Below are positions 15,397 through 23,790 of a stretch of DNA of 46,933 nt, piece after piece (the first letter of the stretch is position 1; the number at the start of each line of letters is the position of its first letter). The stretch spans positions 1-46,933 of the forward strand of contig JBQTGW010000030.1 of NCBI GenBank assembly GCA_052390495.1. The letters run 5' to 3'. The position numbers were made by a program, and so were the translations under genes. The notes under the pieces are model-generated. The model was not told where the DNA came from. It saw nothing but the letters and a program-made list of their open reading frames with translations, and ran no database searches. Source of the DNA: GCA-003244245 sp052390495. Lineage in GTDB: Bacteria; Actinomycetota; Actinomycetes; Mycobacteriales; Pseudonocardiaceae.

Positions 15397-15973
15397 TCAA
15401 CACCCTTTCCAGAAAACTGAAACCCGGCGCATCGCCGGAGTTGGTCGCGGTGCGGTGCACCACGACAAGGCCGCGGTCCGCCATGTCCCCCAGAAGGACT
15501 CGGGCTACGCCCAGCGGCAGGCTCAGCAGGGCGGCAACCTCGGCCACCGACCGCGGAGCGCCGCACAACTGCGCCACCGACCGATGCTCGACACTGGTCA
15601 GCCCCGCGAGGGCGGGGCCGCGCACGCTGGTGGACACCAGCGTCTCCACCGCGAGGTCGTAAACCGGTCTCCTCCGCAGGCGGGTCCAGGTGTAGGGGCG
15701 CACCGCGGAGGCGAAGTTGAGCAGCTCACCCCCGTCCTCGGTGCCCTCTGCAGACCACTGAGATTCTGCAGACCACTGGGCCGGGGCCGAGTCGGATTCA
15801 GTTGACGGCCGTGGACTGGCCAGCCACGGGATCGCCAACTGCTCAACCGGTGGTTCCTCGGCCCGCTTGCCGCGGTCGTACGCCGGTTCGGACCGCCGTG
15901 AGCCGACGCTGAGCCTGTTCAGTACGTCAGCGAACGACTGCTCCTGGCGTCTCGGTCCACCCGGCTGACTCAC
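15377..15973 (-). CDS. DUF742 protein (conservon CvnC type)
   Basis: A 198-residue soluble protein. The C-terminal half is the DUF742 winged-helix-like domain: VRPYTWTRLRRRPVYDLAVETLVST, then SVEHRSVAQLCGAPRSVAEVAALLSLPLGVARVLLGDMADRGLVVVH. The N-terminal half is low-complexity and contains a duplicated QWSAES/QWSAEG from an 18-bp DNA repeat at 15747-15778. The GTG at 15973 has GGAGG eight bases upstream. In Streptomyces, the CvnC partner works with CvnB and CvnD as a G-protein-like complex. Confidence 0.93.
   Translation of the reverse strand: MSQPGGPRRQEQSFADVLNRLSVGSRRSEPAYDRGKRAEEPPVEQLAIPWLASPRPSTESDSAPAQWSAESQWSAEGTEDGGELLNFASAVRPYTWTRLRRRPVYDLAVETLVSTSVRGPALAGLTSVEHRSVAQLCGAPRSVAEVAALLSLPLGVARVLLGDMADRGLVVVHRTATNSGDAPGFSFLERVLSGLRRL
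15747..15778. repeat. 18-bp period direct duplication in the DUF742 gene
   Basis: tctgcagaccactg occurs at 15747 and again at 15765, giving the duplicated QWSAE segment in the linker of the DUF742 protein. Confidence 0.8.
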
Positions 15974-15988
15974 AGTGCGTACCTCCGG

Positions 15989-16417
15989 CTAACTCATCGA
16001 CCCCAATGAACCCTGCAAACCGGCCCGAGGCAACGGGGTGAGCTGCGCGCCGACCCGGTCGACGAGCAATGTCATCTCATACCCGACGAGCCCGATATCG
16101 CAGCTCGGGGTCGCCATTGTCGCCAGACATGAGCCGTCACCGATCGACATCAGCAGCAGCAGACCGCGCTCCAGCTCCACGACCGTCTGCACGACCTGGC
16201 CCGCTTCGAAGCAACGGGCCGCCCCCTGGGTCAGGCTGACCAACCCGGAAGCCACCGCGGCGAGCTGATCCGCCCGTTCCCGGGGTAGGTGGTTCGAGCT
16301 GGTGAGCAGCAGCCCATCGGCCGATACCACCACCGCATGGGCCACCCCGGGCACCCGATTCACGAAGTCGTCCACCAACCATCCGAAACGGTCCGGCTGC
16401 GGGCGCGGAACGCTCAC
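15989..16417 (-). CDS. Roadblock/LC7 protein (conservon CvnB type), first copy
   Basis: A 142-residue Roadblock/LC7 protein (FGWLVDDFVNRVPGVAHAVVVSADG, RADQLAAVASGLVSLTQGAARCFEAG, LERGLLLLMSIGDGSCLATMA). The GTG at 16417 shares GTGA with the upstream kinase stop and has GAGGAG five bases upstream. It precedes the DUF742 gene by 15 bases. Its partner is presumably the GTPase encoded two genes on, but cross-talk with the second kinase is possible because the second module lacks its own DUF742 and GTPase. Confidence 0.93.
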   Translation of the reverse strand: MSVPRPQPDRFGWLVDDFVNRVPGVAHAVVVSADGLLLTSSNHLPRERADQLAAVASGLVSLTQGAARCFEAGQVVQTVVELERGLLLLMSIGDGSCLATMATPSCDIGLVGYEMTLLVDRVGAQLTPLPRAGLQGSLGSMS

Positions 16418-19110
16418 GTCGTCTCCTCTTCTGCTTCCTGGTGCTGGACGAACCCATTCGCGTCCGAGCCCAATTCGTGGCGGCTCCGACGTCCTTCGCG
16501 AATGCCCTGCTGGTAGCTGGAGAGCCGGCCGCGGATTACCTCCGCGCTGCGCGCCGGTGCACTCCTGGACTCGGCGGGCTCCACCGCGTCCGCGGTACCG
16601 GGCACGAGCAACGCCCGGGGCGTCCGGCGCGGCAGCCCACTAGCGGTGACCTCGACCTTGGTGGGGGCACTGGCCGGAGCATTCGCCGGATCATGCACCA
16701 GACTGGCCCGCGCCTGCGCAGCCCGCCAACGGTCGTCGGCGCTGCCCCAGTCCGCACGCCCGCCGCCCGCCGCTGCCGTGCCATTCGCCGCGGCCGTGCC
16801 CCTTGCCCCGGCAGTGCCGTTCACCGCGGCCGTGCCCCTTGCCCCAGGCATACCGTTCGCCGCGGCATGGGCCGACCCACCGGTAGGCGCACCCGCCGCT
16901 GGCTCGGTGGACGAGGATTCCGCCTGCCACTGCACCGGCACTCCGCGGCGCTCCTGAAACCACGCGGAGGCCACGTCGTCGAAGATCGGCGTCGAGCGTT
17001 GCAGTGCCGTCGGCGGCGTCGATCCAGCCTGCACCAAGGTCCTGCCCAAGGCCCTACCCGGCACCTTGCCGACACCATTGCCGTTGGTCACGTACCCGTC
17101 CATGCCTACTGGGTATTCGCCTACTGGGTATTCGCGAGGAATCACGGTGACGCCAGGCGGGCCGGAGCCGGTCTCCGATGCCAACCGAACCAACCGAGGC
17201 GGCATGGTGACGCAAGCACCGATACCGATGCCGTCGCTGCCGCGGCGCAGCCCCACTCGGATCTCGTGTCGGGCAGCCAATCGGCCGACCACGAACAGCC
17301 CCATCCGGCGGGACACCGAGGCATCCGCGACCGGGGTACTGACGAGGCGTTCGTTGGCCTCGACGAGCTCCGGCTCGGTCATCCCGACGCCGCGGTCAAT
17401 GACCTCGATCTGGACCGAACCGTCCGCAAGGCAATCGGCGCGGAGGTGCACCGGGGTATCCGGCGGTGAGAACTGGGTCGCGTTGTCCACCAGCTCTGCC
17501 AGCAGGTGCACCAGGTCCCCCGCCGCCCTGCCAAGCACCAGCACGCCAGGTGACTGCTGGAGCACCAGCCGCTGATACTGCTCCACCTCGGACACCGCTG
17601 CGCGCAACACGTCCACCAGCCGGACCGGACGGCTGGACCGCTTGCCCGCGTCCGTGCCCGCGAGGATCAGCAGGTTGTCGCTGTTGCGGCGCATGCGAGT
17701 GGCGAGATGGTCAAGCTGGAACAGATTCTCCAGCTGCTGCGGATCCAGTTCACCGCCTTCCAGCCGGTCGATGACCTGGAGCTGACGCTCGACCAGCCCC
17801 TGACTACGGCGAGCCAGGTTGACGAAGATGTCGTTGACGTGGGCACGCAGCAGGACCTGCTCGCCAGCCAGCCGCACCGCCTGGCGGTGCAGCTCGTCGA
17901 AAGCCCTGGCTACCTGACCGATCTCCTCACGGGTGCTGACGGCCACCGGCTTGATCACCGCGATCACGTTGTCGGGCAGGTCTCCCTCCCTGACCCGGAC
18001 CATGGCCGCGGGCAACTGCCGTTCGGCGACGTCCAGCGCGGTGCGTCGCAGCACGCCGAGCGGCCGCAGCATCGAGCGGGCCATCAGGACTGCGACCACC
18101 AAACCCAACGCCAGCGCCAAGAACAGGATGACGGCATTGCGTCCGGCCTCCGCCCGAACGTCATCGCGCAGCGCCTGCGCGCTCTGGATGGGCTGCTGGC
18201 GCAGTTCGTTCTCCACACCCGCAACGTCCTCGACAGCCACCACGGTGCGCTCATCCCAGTCCGTGGGCGCGATGTCCAGGGCGCTCCTCGCCAGACCGCG
18301 ATCCAGCACCAGCTGCAACAGCCGCTGCCGCGAACGCTCGGCATCCCCCACAACTCGGGAGACGTAGCCGACCCGCTGCGCGGGGTCCAGTGCACTCTCG
18401 AACTGGTCCTGTGCGGCGTCCAGCCGGACCGCCGCCGCCTGCACTTCGCTGATCTCGGGCGCGCTGATGCGATCGGTGATCAGAGCCGCCAGCACGATCG
18501 CGTGCTGGCGGCTCATCTGCTCGCGGACAGCGAGCAGCGCATGCGCGGCGGCGGCAGCACCGACTGCGACATCGCCGACGACGGCATCATTGACGACGAG
18601 CTGGCGGACCAAGGCGGCGTCCAGCACGATCAGCGGGTCAATGACGGCGCCGTACTCGGTGACCACCACCTCGGCTGGGCCGGTTCCGGTCAGCACACTC
18701 TGGCGAAGTGGTCGCAGCCCACGAAGCTGATCCAGCACGGTGGCGTATCCGGTGGGTTCCAGATCCTCGACCTGCTCAGCAGCCGTCCGCACCGCCGCAC
18801 CGCGACTGTCCACTGTGCGGAACTGCAGCTCCAGCGCACTCCCGTCCCCGGGGCGGCCATTCGCGACGAACTCCGTGGCCAGATCCCGTTCCCGGCCGAC
18901 CGCGTCGATGAGCTCGGACAGCTTCTGCTGTACGCCGACAATCTGGGAGATCCGGCCGAAGGCAGGCGCAGTAGCGGCGTGGTCGACGATCTGCAGCACA
19001 CCGATCACCAGCGCTACCAGGGTCGGCACCAAGCCCGCGGCAACCAGCTTGACCAGGACCGGCCAGTTGCGCCAGTACCATCGGGACGTGGCAACGCGCT
19101 GGCTGCTCAC
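16414..19110 (-). CDS. Nitrate/nitrite-sensor-type histidine kinase (CvnA type), first copy
   Basis: An 898-residue membrane kinase. Transmembrane segment 1 at about 17-40 (VKLVAAGLVPTLVALVIGVLQIV) and segment 2 near 330-350 (LFLALALGLVVAVLMA) enclose a NIT-type sensor. HAMP follows, then FQLDHLATRMRRNSDNLLILAG with a histidine, and the HATPase motifs HLLAELVDNATQFSPP, VIDRGVGM and RRMGLFVVGRLAARH. The tail has Ala/Gly/Thr/Asn repeats (about 16780-16870) and ends in GRLSSYQQGIREGRRSR, as in the second kinase. GTG 19110 is chosen because GAGG lies six bases upstream; the frame stays open to 19227 without family likeness. First gene of the operon. Confidence 0.92.
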   Translation of the reverse strand: MSSQRVATSRWYWRNWPVLVKLVAAGLVPTLVALVIGVLQIVDHAATAPAFGRISQIVGVQQKLSELIDAVGRERDLATEFVANGRPGDGSALELQFRTVDSRGAAVRTAAEQVEDLEPTGYATVLDQLRGLRPLRQSVLTGTGPAEVVVTEYGAVIDPLIVLDAALVRQLVVNDAVVGDVAVGAAAAAHALLAVREQMSRQHAIVLAALITDRISAPEISEVQAAAVRLDAAQDQFESALDPAQRVGYVSRVVGDAERSRQRLLQLVLDRGLARSALDIAPTDWDERTVVAVEDVAGVENELRQQPIQSAQALRDDVRAEAGRNAVILFLALALGLVVAVLMARSMLRPLGVLRRTALDVAERQLPAAMVRVREGDLPDNVIAVIKPVAVSTREEIGQVARAFDELHRQAVRLAGEQVLLRAHVNDIFVNLARRSQGLVERQLQVIDRLEGGELDPQQLENLFQLDHLATRMRRNSDNLLILAGTDAGKRSSRPVRLVDVLRAAVSEVEQYQRLVLQQSPGVLVLGRAAGDLVHLLAELVDNATQFSPPDTPVHLRADCLADGSVQIEVIDRGVGMTEPELVEANERLVSTPVADASVSRRMGLFVVGRLAARHEIRVGLRRGSDGIGIGACVTMPPRLVRLASETGSGPPGVTVIPREYPVGEYPVGMDGYVTNGNGVGKVPGRALGRTLVQAGSTPPTALQRSTPIFDDVASAWFQERRGVPVQWQAESSSTEPAAGAPTGGSAHAAANGMPGARGTAAVNGTAGARGTAAANGTAAAGGGRADWGSADDRWRAAQARASLVHDPANAPASAPTKVEVTASGLPRRTPRALLVPGTADAVEPAESRSAPARSAEVIRGRLSSYQQGIREGRRSRHELGSDANGFVQHQEAEEETT
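17105..17134. repeat. 15-bp perfect tandem duplication in the first kinase
   Basis: cctactgggtattcg occurs at 17105 and again at 17120 without a mismatch, encoding EYPVG twice in the C-terminal linker. A perfect copy suggests a recent event. Confidence 0.85.
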
Positions 19111-19808
19111 GGGCGGCCTCGGGCAGAAATGCCGAAGTCGCGAGACGCTCGCTGTGGCACGGTAATTTCCTCCGCAGGGCTTGAGCAGCGGCCGTAAGAG
19201 ACGTATCCGGCCGGCGCCCCCGGTCACAGCGGTCGAAACGCGTCCACACGGACGCCTGCATCCCCAGGCACCGAGCCAGCTATGCCCGGTTAGGGGACGG
19301 ACAATACGACGAACTGGGCTCTGCTGTTCCCCGGGTCAGCCCCAGACCGTCCTCTCTAAGGGGCGTTAGCGCTAGTGTTGACCCCCGACATCGCCCACTC
19401 GGCGCAGAACGCTTGACCCGGATGGCCGGATGTGACTGCCGTGCGTGAGCGCCGATACGGCCATCTGATCACTCGACGGACGGATCACCAGCCACGAACG
19501 GCTAGGCGTCGGGAAGCCGATCAAAAGCGCGAGTCGCCAGGTGTGTCGCGGCGCCCCAGAAGTTCCCCGGCCGCTACCCCACCAAGTGCTCCCACACCGC
19601 TGGGCGCTTGGACGACCCGGCTCCTGGTCCGGTGGGACCGTAGATGCCCTAGAATTTTGCGACATCGTTACAATCAGCCCTCCCCTGGCAACCGGATGAT
19701 GGAGCCGCCACCTGCAATCATCATCCGATCGGACTTGCCACCGGATATTATGGGACCCACGAGTCACCTCGCAGCATCACAAACGGGTGATGGGGGAGGA
19801 GAAACACG
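19111..19808. other. Divergent intergenic region between the conservon and XPB genes
   Basis: About 700 bp with no supportable gene. It should hold the leftward promoter of the six-gene signalling operon and the rightward promoter of the helicase gene. Visible landmarks are an 8-bp palindrome TAGCGCTA at 19367-19374, next to GTGTTGACC, and -10-like hexamers TAGAAT near 19650 and TATTAT at 19746-19751 on the plus strand. None has a convincing -35 partner. GGGGGAGGAG at 19793-19802 is the ribosome site of the helicase gene. Confidence 0.5.
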
Positions 19809-21482
19809 TTGAGTTCAGCACCCGAATCCGGGCCGCTCATCGTCCAGTCGGACAAGACACTGCTACTTGAGGTCGACCACCCGGCAGCTGGGGAAGCACG
19901 CGCCGCGATCGCGCCCTTCGCCGAGCTTGAGCGCGCGCCCGAACACGTGCACACCTACCGCGTCACCCCGCTGGCCCTGTGGAACGCGCGAGCCGCGGGG
20001 CACGACGCCGAGCAGGTCGTCGACGCATTGGTCCGCTTCTCCCGCTACGCCGTGCCGCAGCCGTTGCTGGTCGACGTCGTGGACACCATGGGCCGCTACG
20101 GCCGACTCCAGCTGGCGCAGCACCCGGCGCACGGCCTGGTGCTGGTATCGCTGGACCGTGCCGTACTCGAAGAGGTACTCCGGCATCGCAAGATCGCCCC
20201 GATGCTGGGGCGCCGCGTCGACGCCGACACCACGCTGGTGCACCCCTCCGAGCGGGGCAGGCTCAAGCAAGCCCTACTCAAGGTCGGCTGGCCCGCTGAG
20301 GATCTGGCGGGTTATGTCGACGGTGAGGCGCACCCGATCCACATGGTGGAAGACGGCTGGTCCCTGCGCGACTACCAGCGCGACGCGGTGACCGGGTTCT
20401 GGGCAGGCGGTTCCGGCGTCGTGGTGCTGCCCTGCGGGGCAGGCAAGACCATCGTCGGGATCGCCGCGATGGCCCGCGCCCAGGCGACCACGCTGATCCT
20501 GGTCACCAACACGGTCGCAGGCAGGCAGTGGAAGCGCGAGCTGGTCGCGCGCACCTCGTTGTCCGAGGACGAGGTCGGCGAGTACTCCGGTGAGCGCAAA
20601 GAGATCCGCCCGGTGACGGTCGCGACCTACCAGGTCATGACGCGCAAGTCGAAGGGCGAGTACCGCCACCTCGACCTGTTCGACTCCCGGGACTGGGGCC
20701 TGATCATTTACGACGAGGTGCACCTGCTGCCCGCGCCGGTCTTCCGGATGACCGCCGATCTGCAATCCCGCCGTAGGCTCGGGCTCACCGCCACCCTGGT
20801 GCGGGAGGACGGCCGGGAGGGCGACGTGTTCTCCCTGATCGGGCCCAAGCGCTACGACGCGCCGTGGCGTGATATCGAGTCCCAAGGCTGGATCGCTCCC
20901 GCGGACTGCATCGAGGTGCGGGTCACCCTGACCGAAGCCGAGCGGCTCGGCTACGCCACCGCCGAGCCAGCCGAGCGCTACCGGGTCTGCTCCACCGCCC
21001 GAACCAAGATGCCCGTCGTCCGCGCCATCCTGGACCGCCACCCCGAGGAGCCGACCCTGGTGATCGGCGCCTACCTCGATCAACTGGAGGAGCTGGGCGA
21101 GACCTTGGACGCGCCGATCGTGCAGGGCTCGACGCGGAACAAGGAGCGCGAGGACCTCTACGACGCGTTCCGCCGGGGCGAGGTGCGCAGGCTGGTGGTG
21201 TCCAAGGTGGCCAACTTCTCCATCGACCTACCGGAGGCGTCGGTGGCCGTGCAGGTCTCCGGCACGTTCGGCTCCCGCCAGGAGGAGGCCCAGCGTCTGG
21301 GCCGGTTGCTGCGCCCCAAGGGCGACGGCCGCCAAGCCCACTTCTACTCCGTGGTCTCCCGCGACACCCTCGACACCGACTACGCCGCCCACCGCCAACG
21401 CTTCCTAGCCGAACAGGGTTATGGCTACCGCATCGTAGACGCCGACGACCTCCTAGGCCCCACCGTCCCCGGCTCACACTGA
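19809..21482 (+). CDS. ercc3: XPB/ERCC3-type DNA helicase
   Basis: A 557-residue superfamily 2 3'-5' DNA helicase of the bacterial XPB family. Order: an N-terminal XPB-specific region (about 1-180), motif I LPCGAGKTIVG (207-217), motif II DEVH (302-305), motif III with the RED residues LTATLVRED (326-334), and motif VI EAQRLGRLLRPKG (493-505). The TTG at 19809 has GGAGGAG seven bases upstream. Mycobacterial XPB unwinds DNA and is suspected in repair or transcription. Here it is separated from its usual helicase-associated neighbour (9309-11336) by the inserted signalling operon. Confidence 0.95.
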   Translation: MSSAPESGPLIVQSDKTLLLEVDHPAAGEARAAIAPFAELERAPEHVHTYRVTPLALWNARAAGHDAEQVVDALVRFSRYAVPQPLLVDVVDTMGRYGRLQLAQHPAHGLVLVSLDRAVLEEVLRHRKIAPMLGRRVDADTTLVHPSERGRLKQALLKVGWPAEDLAGYVDGEAHPIHMVEDGWSLRDYQRDAVTGFWAGGSGVVVLPCGAGKTIVGIAAMARAQATTLILVTNTVAGRQWKRELVARTSLSEDEVGEYSGERKEIRPVTVATYQVMTRKSKGEYRHLDLFDSRDWGLIIYDEVHLLPAPVFRMTADLQSRRRLGLTATLVREDGREGDVFSLIGPKRYDAPWRDIESQGWIAPADCIEVRVTLTEAERLGYATAEPAERYRVCSTARTKMPVVRAILDRHPEEPTLVIGAYLDQLEELGETLDAPIVQGSTRNKEREDLYDAFRRGEVRRLVVSKVANFSIDLPEASVAVQVSGTFGSRQEEAQRLGRLLRPKGDGRQAHFYSVVSRDTLDTDYAAHRQRFLAEQGYGYRIVDADDLLGPTVPGSH

Positions 21483-21506
21483 CCTCCCTGACCTTCCCCA
21501 GCGCCG

Positions 21507-21561
21507 TTCGGAGCCGAATCACTGTTGCGGGCACCCTGTAGAGCGCTATTCGGAGCCGAAT
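21507..21561. terminator. Duplicated palindromes between convergent genes
   Basis: TTCGGAGCCGAA (21507-21518) and ATTCGGAGCCGAAT (21548-21561) are inverted repeats. Each lies in a longer direct repeat (ttcggagccgaat followed by a CTGTT element) with a period of about 42 bp. Located between the stops of ercc3 and the convergent deacetylase gene, they could serve as a bidirectional terminator. No T run is present. Confidence 0.55.
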
Positions 21562-21572
21562 TGCTGTTTCGC

Positions 21573-22475
21573 TCAGCTCAGTAGTTGCTGGAGGGTGACG
21601 GGTTGGAGATTTCTCGCGTGTAGGGCGGGGATGATCTCACGGAGGGCGGCGGCGGTGGCGGGTGCGTTGGGCGCGCCGTTGAGATGGAGGACGACGATGG
21701 AGCCCGGCCGCACGTTGTCAAGCACATTGCGGACGATGACCGTGGGATCTTGCTGAAATGGATCGCCGGAGACGACGTCCCAGCCCACCGGCTGCTCACC
21801 AGCCTGCTGGACCAGGGCGACGTCGGACTGGGCATAGCAGCCACCCGGGAACCGGAAGAATTGCGGTGCGCGCCCGGTGACTTCCTTAAGAATCTGCGCG
21901 GCGTCGGTAACTTCGCGAATTTTTTCATCCGGGGAGGTGAGTACGTCCAACGTATAACACGGCCCGTGAAAGGCGGCGTGGGTGTAGGAGTGATTCTCGA
22001 TCTCGAACAGCGGATCGGCGGATATCCCGCGAAGCTCGTCGGCATACTCGATGGCCCATAAGCCGGTGACGAAGATAGTCGCCGGGGTTTGAGTCCTCCG
22101 GAGTTCTGCGACGATGCTCGCGTCATACCAGCTACGAACGGTCCCGGTGCGCAACCGCTCCAGCATCGATGGAGACATGTCAGCATCAAACGTCAGTGCG
22201 ACCAACGCCCGATCCCGGGAGCCGTGCGCGATGACCTCAACCGGCTGGACCGTGGCAGCGGGCGATTCACTCGTCATCACCGGCACCGGAACCAGCACTG
22301 ACACCGGAACCGGCACACTGGAGGGCGCCGTCGCCGTGCTCGTGCCAGGACCAGTGTCCGGTCGCGATCCCCCCAGGCCAGCTGTCGCATCGGGCGCAGG
22401 TGCCGCATCCGGCGCACAACTTGCCAGGATCAGCGCCAACGCCAGCACACTGGCGGCAAACCAGCTCCGGGACAA
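21573..22475 (-). CDS. Lipoprotein polysaccharide deacetylase (NodB domain)
   Basis: A 300-residue exported enzyme candidate that removes acetyl groups from a wall or capsule polysaccharide. The lipoprotein signal has a lipobox ILASC (Cys at 20). A Pro/Val/Thr-rich spacer with PVPVSVLVPVPV follows. The NodB domain starts near 90: motif 1 ALTFDADMS with the metal-binding Asp pair, motif 2 ENHSYTHA with two histidines, motif 3 RFPGGCY, and a late IVVLHLNG in place of the usual LLHD/H motif. The TTG at 22475 has GGGGAG four bases upstream. It converges on ercc3. The substrate is unknown. Confidence 0.9.
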   Translation of the reverse strand: MSRSWFAASVLALALILASCAPDAAPAPDATAGLGGSRPDTGPGTSTATAPSSVPVPVSVLVPVPVMTSESPAATVQPVEVIAHGSRDRALVALTFDADMSPSMLERLRTGTVRSWYDASIVAELRRTQTPATIFVTGLWAIEYADELRGISADPLFEIENHSYTHAAFHGPCYTLDVLTSPDEKIREVTDAAQILKEVTGRAPQFFRFPGGCYAQSDVALVQQAGEQPVGWDVVSGDPFQQDPTVIVRNVLDNVRPGSIVVLHLNGAPNAPATAAALREIIPALHARNLQPVTLQQLLS

Positions 22476-22553
22476 GTCGCTCCCCTATCGTGACGTGTGC
22501 CGGTAACATACCGCCCCAGACCGAGTGGTGGGCATGCGCCTCAACCAGCGCGA

Positions 22554-22898
22554 TCAACCCCTCCCCCAAGAGCCGCCCGATACGATCCTCGGCTCGGTTT
22601 CGCCACTACCCTGAGCAGCCTCAGCGGAAGCGGTGGCACCTACGCCCGCCGCTCTCTCCGCCACCCACGCCCGCACCTCCGCTAGATTCCACTTTCGTCC
22701 CGCGCTTTCAAGCACACACCACCACACCACATCAGGGTTCTGGCTCATGACCAGTTCTAGTGTTTGGTGCACAGTACATCTTCGGCGTCTGCGCCAAAAT
22801 CTCCACTTCCACCTCGTCCAGCCGCAAAACTGACACTGTCCCCGTTTGTTGACCTGGTGCTGTCGCAGCAGCGTGATGGCCATTGCCAGGAGCCGCAC
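22554..22898 (-). CDS. Small zinc-ribbon-like protein, function unknown
   Basis: 114 residues. The N-terminal part has a four-ligand pattern (QCQFCGWTRWKWRF, then five arginines and CTVH), which would suit a small zinc knuckle with strong basic charge, so nucleic-acid binding is possible. VVWWCVLESAGRKWNLAEVRAWVAERA looks like a helical tail. From memory, proteins of this look recur in Pseudonocardiaceae near XRE-type regulators; I cannot name a family. The GTG at 22898 lies inside the preceding small gene, in another frame. The two could be one gene split by a frameshift, since the upstream protein reads SRPCGSW where RPCG...LAMAI would fuse them. Confidence 0.6.
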   Translation of the reverse strand: MRLLAMAITLLRQHQVNKRGQCQFCGWTRWKWRFWRRRRRCTVHQTLELVMSQNPDVVWWCVLESAGRKWNLAEVRAWVAERAAGVGATASAEAAQGSGETEPRIVSGGSWGRG

Positions 22899-23011
22899 GG
22901 TCTGCTCTTCAAGTACGGCTGCGCTCTTGGTTCATCGTCACAGAGCCACTCGGCCAGCTTCTGCAACTCCTCCAAGAACAGACGGTGTCGCGTCTCCCAA
23001 ACGTTACTCAC
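22757..23011 (-). CDS. Small protein MSNVWETRHRLF, possibly frameshifted
   Basis: 84 residues from a GTG at 23011, five bases after the preceding small gene. The first 43 residues (MSNVWETRHRLFLEELQKLAE, ending RPCGSW) look like a real helical, charged protein. The last 40 are Ser/Arg/Gly-rich and read like the wrong frame of the zinc-ribbon gene. The simplest reading is that a one-base change near 22890 broke a longer gene, or that two real genes overlap. Function unknown. Confidence 0.5.
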   Translation of the reverse strand: MSNVWETRHRLFLEELQKLAEWLCDDEPRAQPYLKSRPCGSWQWPSRCCDSTRSTNGDSVSFAAGRGGSGDFGADAEDVLCTKH

Positions 23012-23016
23012 GATTC

Positions 23017-23262
23017 TCAGTCGAGTTCCATGGTATGCGCAGGCAGGACAGTCGGCTCGGCGACAATCTCCCCCTCAATAATCGCGCATCCCATCCTGTC
23101 TGCCCGGCGTTTGAGCCGTTCACCTCCGGCGATAAGGCGCTGCGCATAGTACCGCTGTTCGGTGGCGCTAGCGCTTCCGTCCATAATTCGCAGAGCGAAC
23201 GACGCCATATCACCATTCAGCCGCGCCAGCTCGGCCAGCAGCTCCCGGTCCTCGTGGATCAC
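23017..23262 (-). CDS. Small helical protein MIHEDRELLAEL, function unknown
   Basis: 81 residues, helix-rich, no membrane segment (LLAELARLNGDMASFALRIMDG, then SASATEQRYYAQRLIAGGERLKRRAD). The end (GEIVAEPTVLPAHTMELD) is acidic. The GTG at 23262 overlaps the TGA of a further upstream leftward frame as GTGA. It is the first clear member of a three-frame leftward module that ends at 22554. Charge pattern and size are compatible with a regulator-associated small protein, but no family is recognised with confidence. Confidence 0.6.
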   Translation of the reverse strand: MIHEDRELLAELARLNGDMASFALRIMDGSASATEQRYYAQRLIAGGERLKRRADRMGCAIIEGEIVAEPTVLPAHTMELD

Positions 23263-23664
23263 GGCTGCGTCGGCTTCCCGCGCATGAGGCCACTATCGGG
23301 AATAGGGGCATCGTGCCCGCGTCCACGCTTGACTCGCTCACGCACCTGTCGCACCCGCTTTCGTGCTTGTCTCGCTGGCTGATAGGTCGATGGGCACCCA
23401 GAGCCGGGGCGTGCCGCCGGAGCGGTGTGCAGCGGGCAGTGCTGCCGGTTGGGTCCGCCACCCGTCCATGGCGGCTGGCGTCTCTCGGGCAACCAGCAGC
23501 ACTACCGCGTCCAGTGGCTCGACCGTCCCGGCTCTGGGGCCTGGGAAAAGCCTGCTGGGGACGGAGTCCGGCGAGAACGATCTGCCAGCGTTGTAGCGGC
23601 GCACTTCGGGGCGGTTGCCCGGTACTACGCTGCGTGCGTGTTTCTGACCGAGGGGTGAGGTGCC
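23263..23664. other. Intergenic or decayed stretch between the small-gene module and the XRE gene
   Basis: About 400 bp. On the minus strand two partial frames look semi-coding: RLWVPIDL and ARETPAAMDGWRTQ in one, and RKRVRQVRERVKRGRGHDAPIPDS in the other, ending at 23259 against the next small gene. They would join with a frameshift near 23370, so this is probably a broken small gene. The right end (from 23613) is the start of the 178-bp duplicated segment and carries the promoter of the XRE gene (TACGCT is a possible -10). Confidence 0.45.
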
Positions 23665-23790
23665 ATGAGCGTCGTCGACCGCTGGACCGGCCGGGAAGCA
23701 ACGCTGCTCCGGCAAGCGCTGCGACTCAGCATCCGCGACTTCGCCGCCTACCTCGGAATCGGCATGCGCACGATCAACAAGTGGGAAGCC
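23613..23790. repeat. 178-bp direct repeat, copy A (with intact XRE gene start)
   Basis: From ggttgcccggtactacgctg to ...gaagcc the segment is repeated at 24874-25052 with scattered substitutions, two single-base insertions and one single-base deletion in the second copy. Copy A covers the promoter, ribosome site and first 42 codons of the XRE regulator. The two copies bracket the alpha/beta hydrolase gene. Confidence 0.88.

Noticed and set aside
17707..19197. Long rightward open frame of nearly 500 codons
   Set aside because: Antisense of the first kinase gene; no recognisable domain.
19360..19380. TAGCGCTA palindrome as a known regulator box
   Set aside because: It does not extend to a longer symmetric site and cannot be tied to CIRCE, LexA or another named box.
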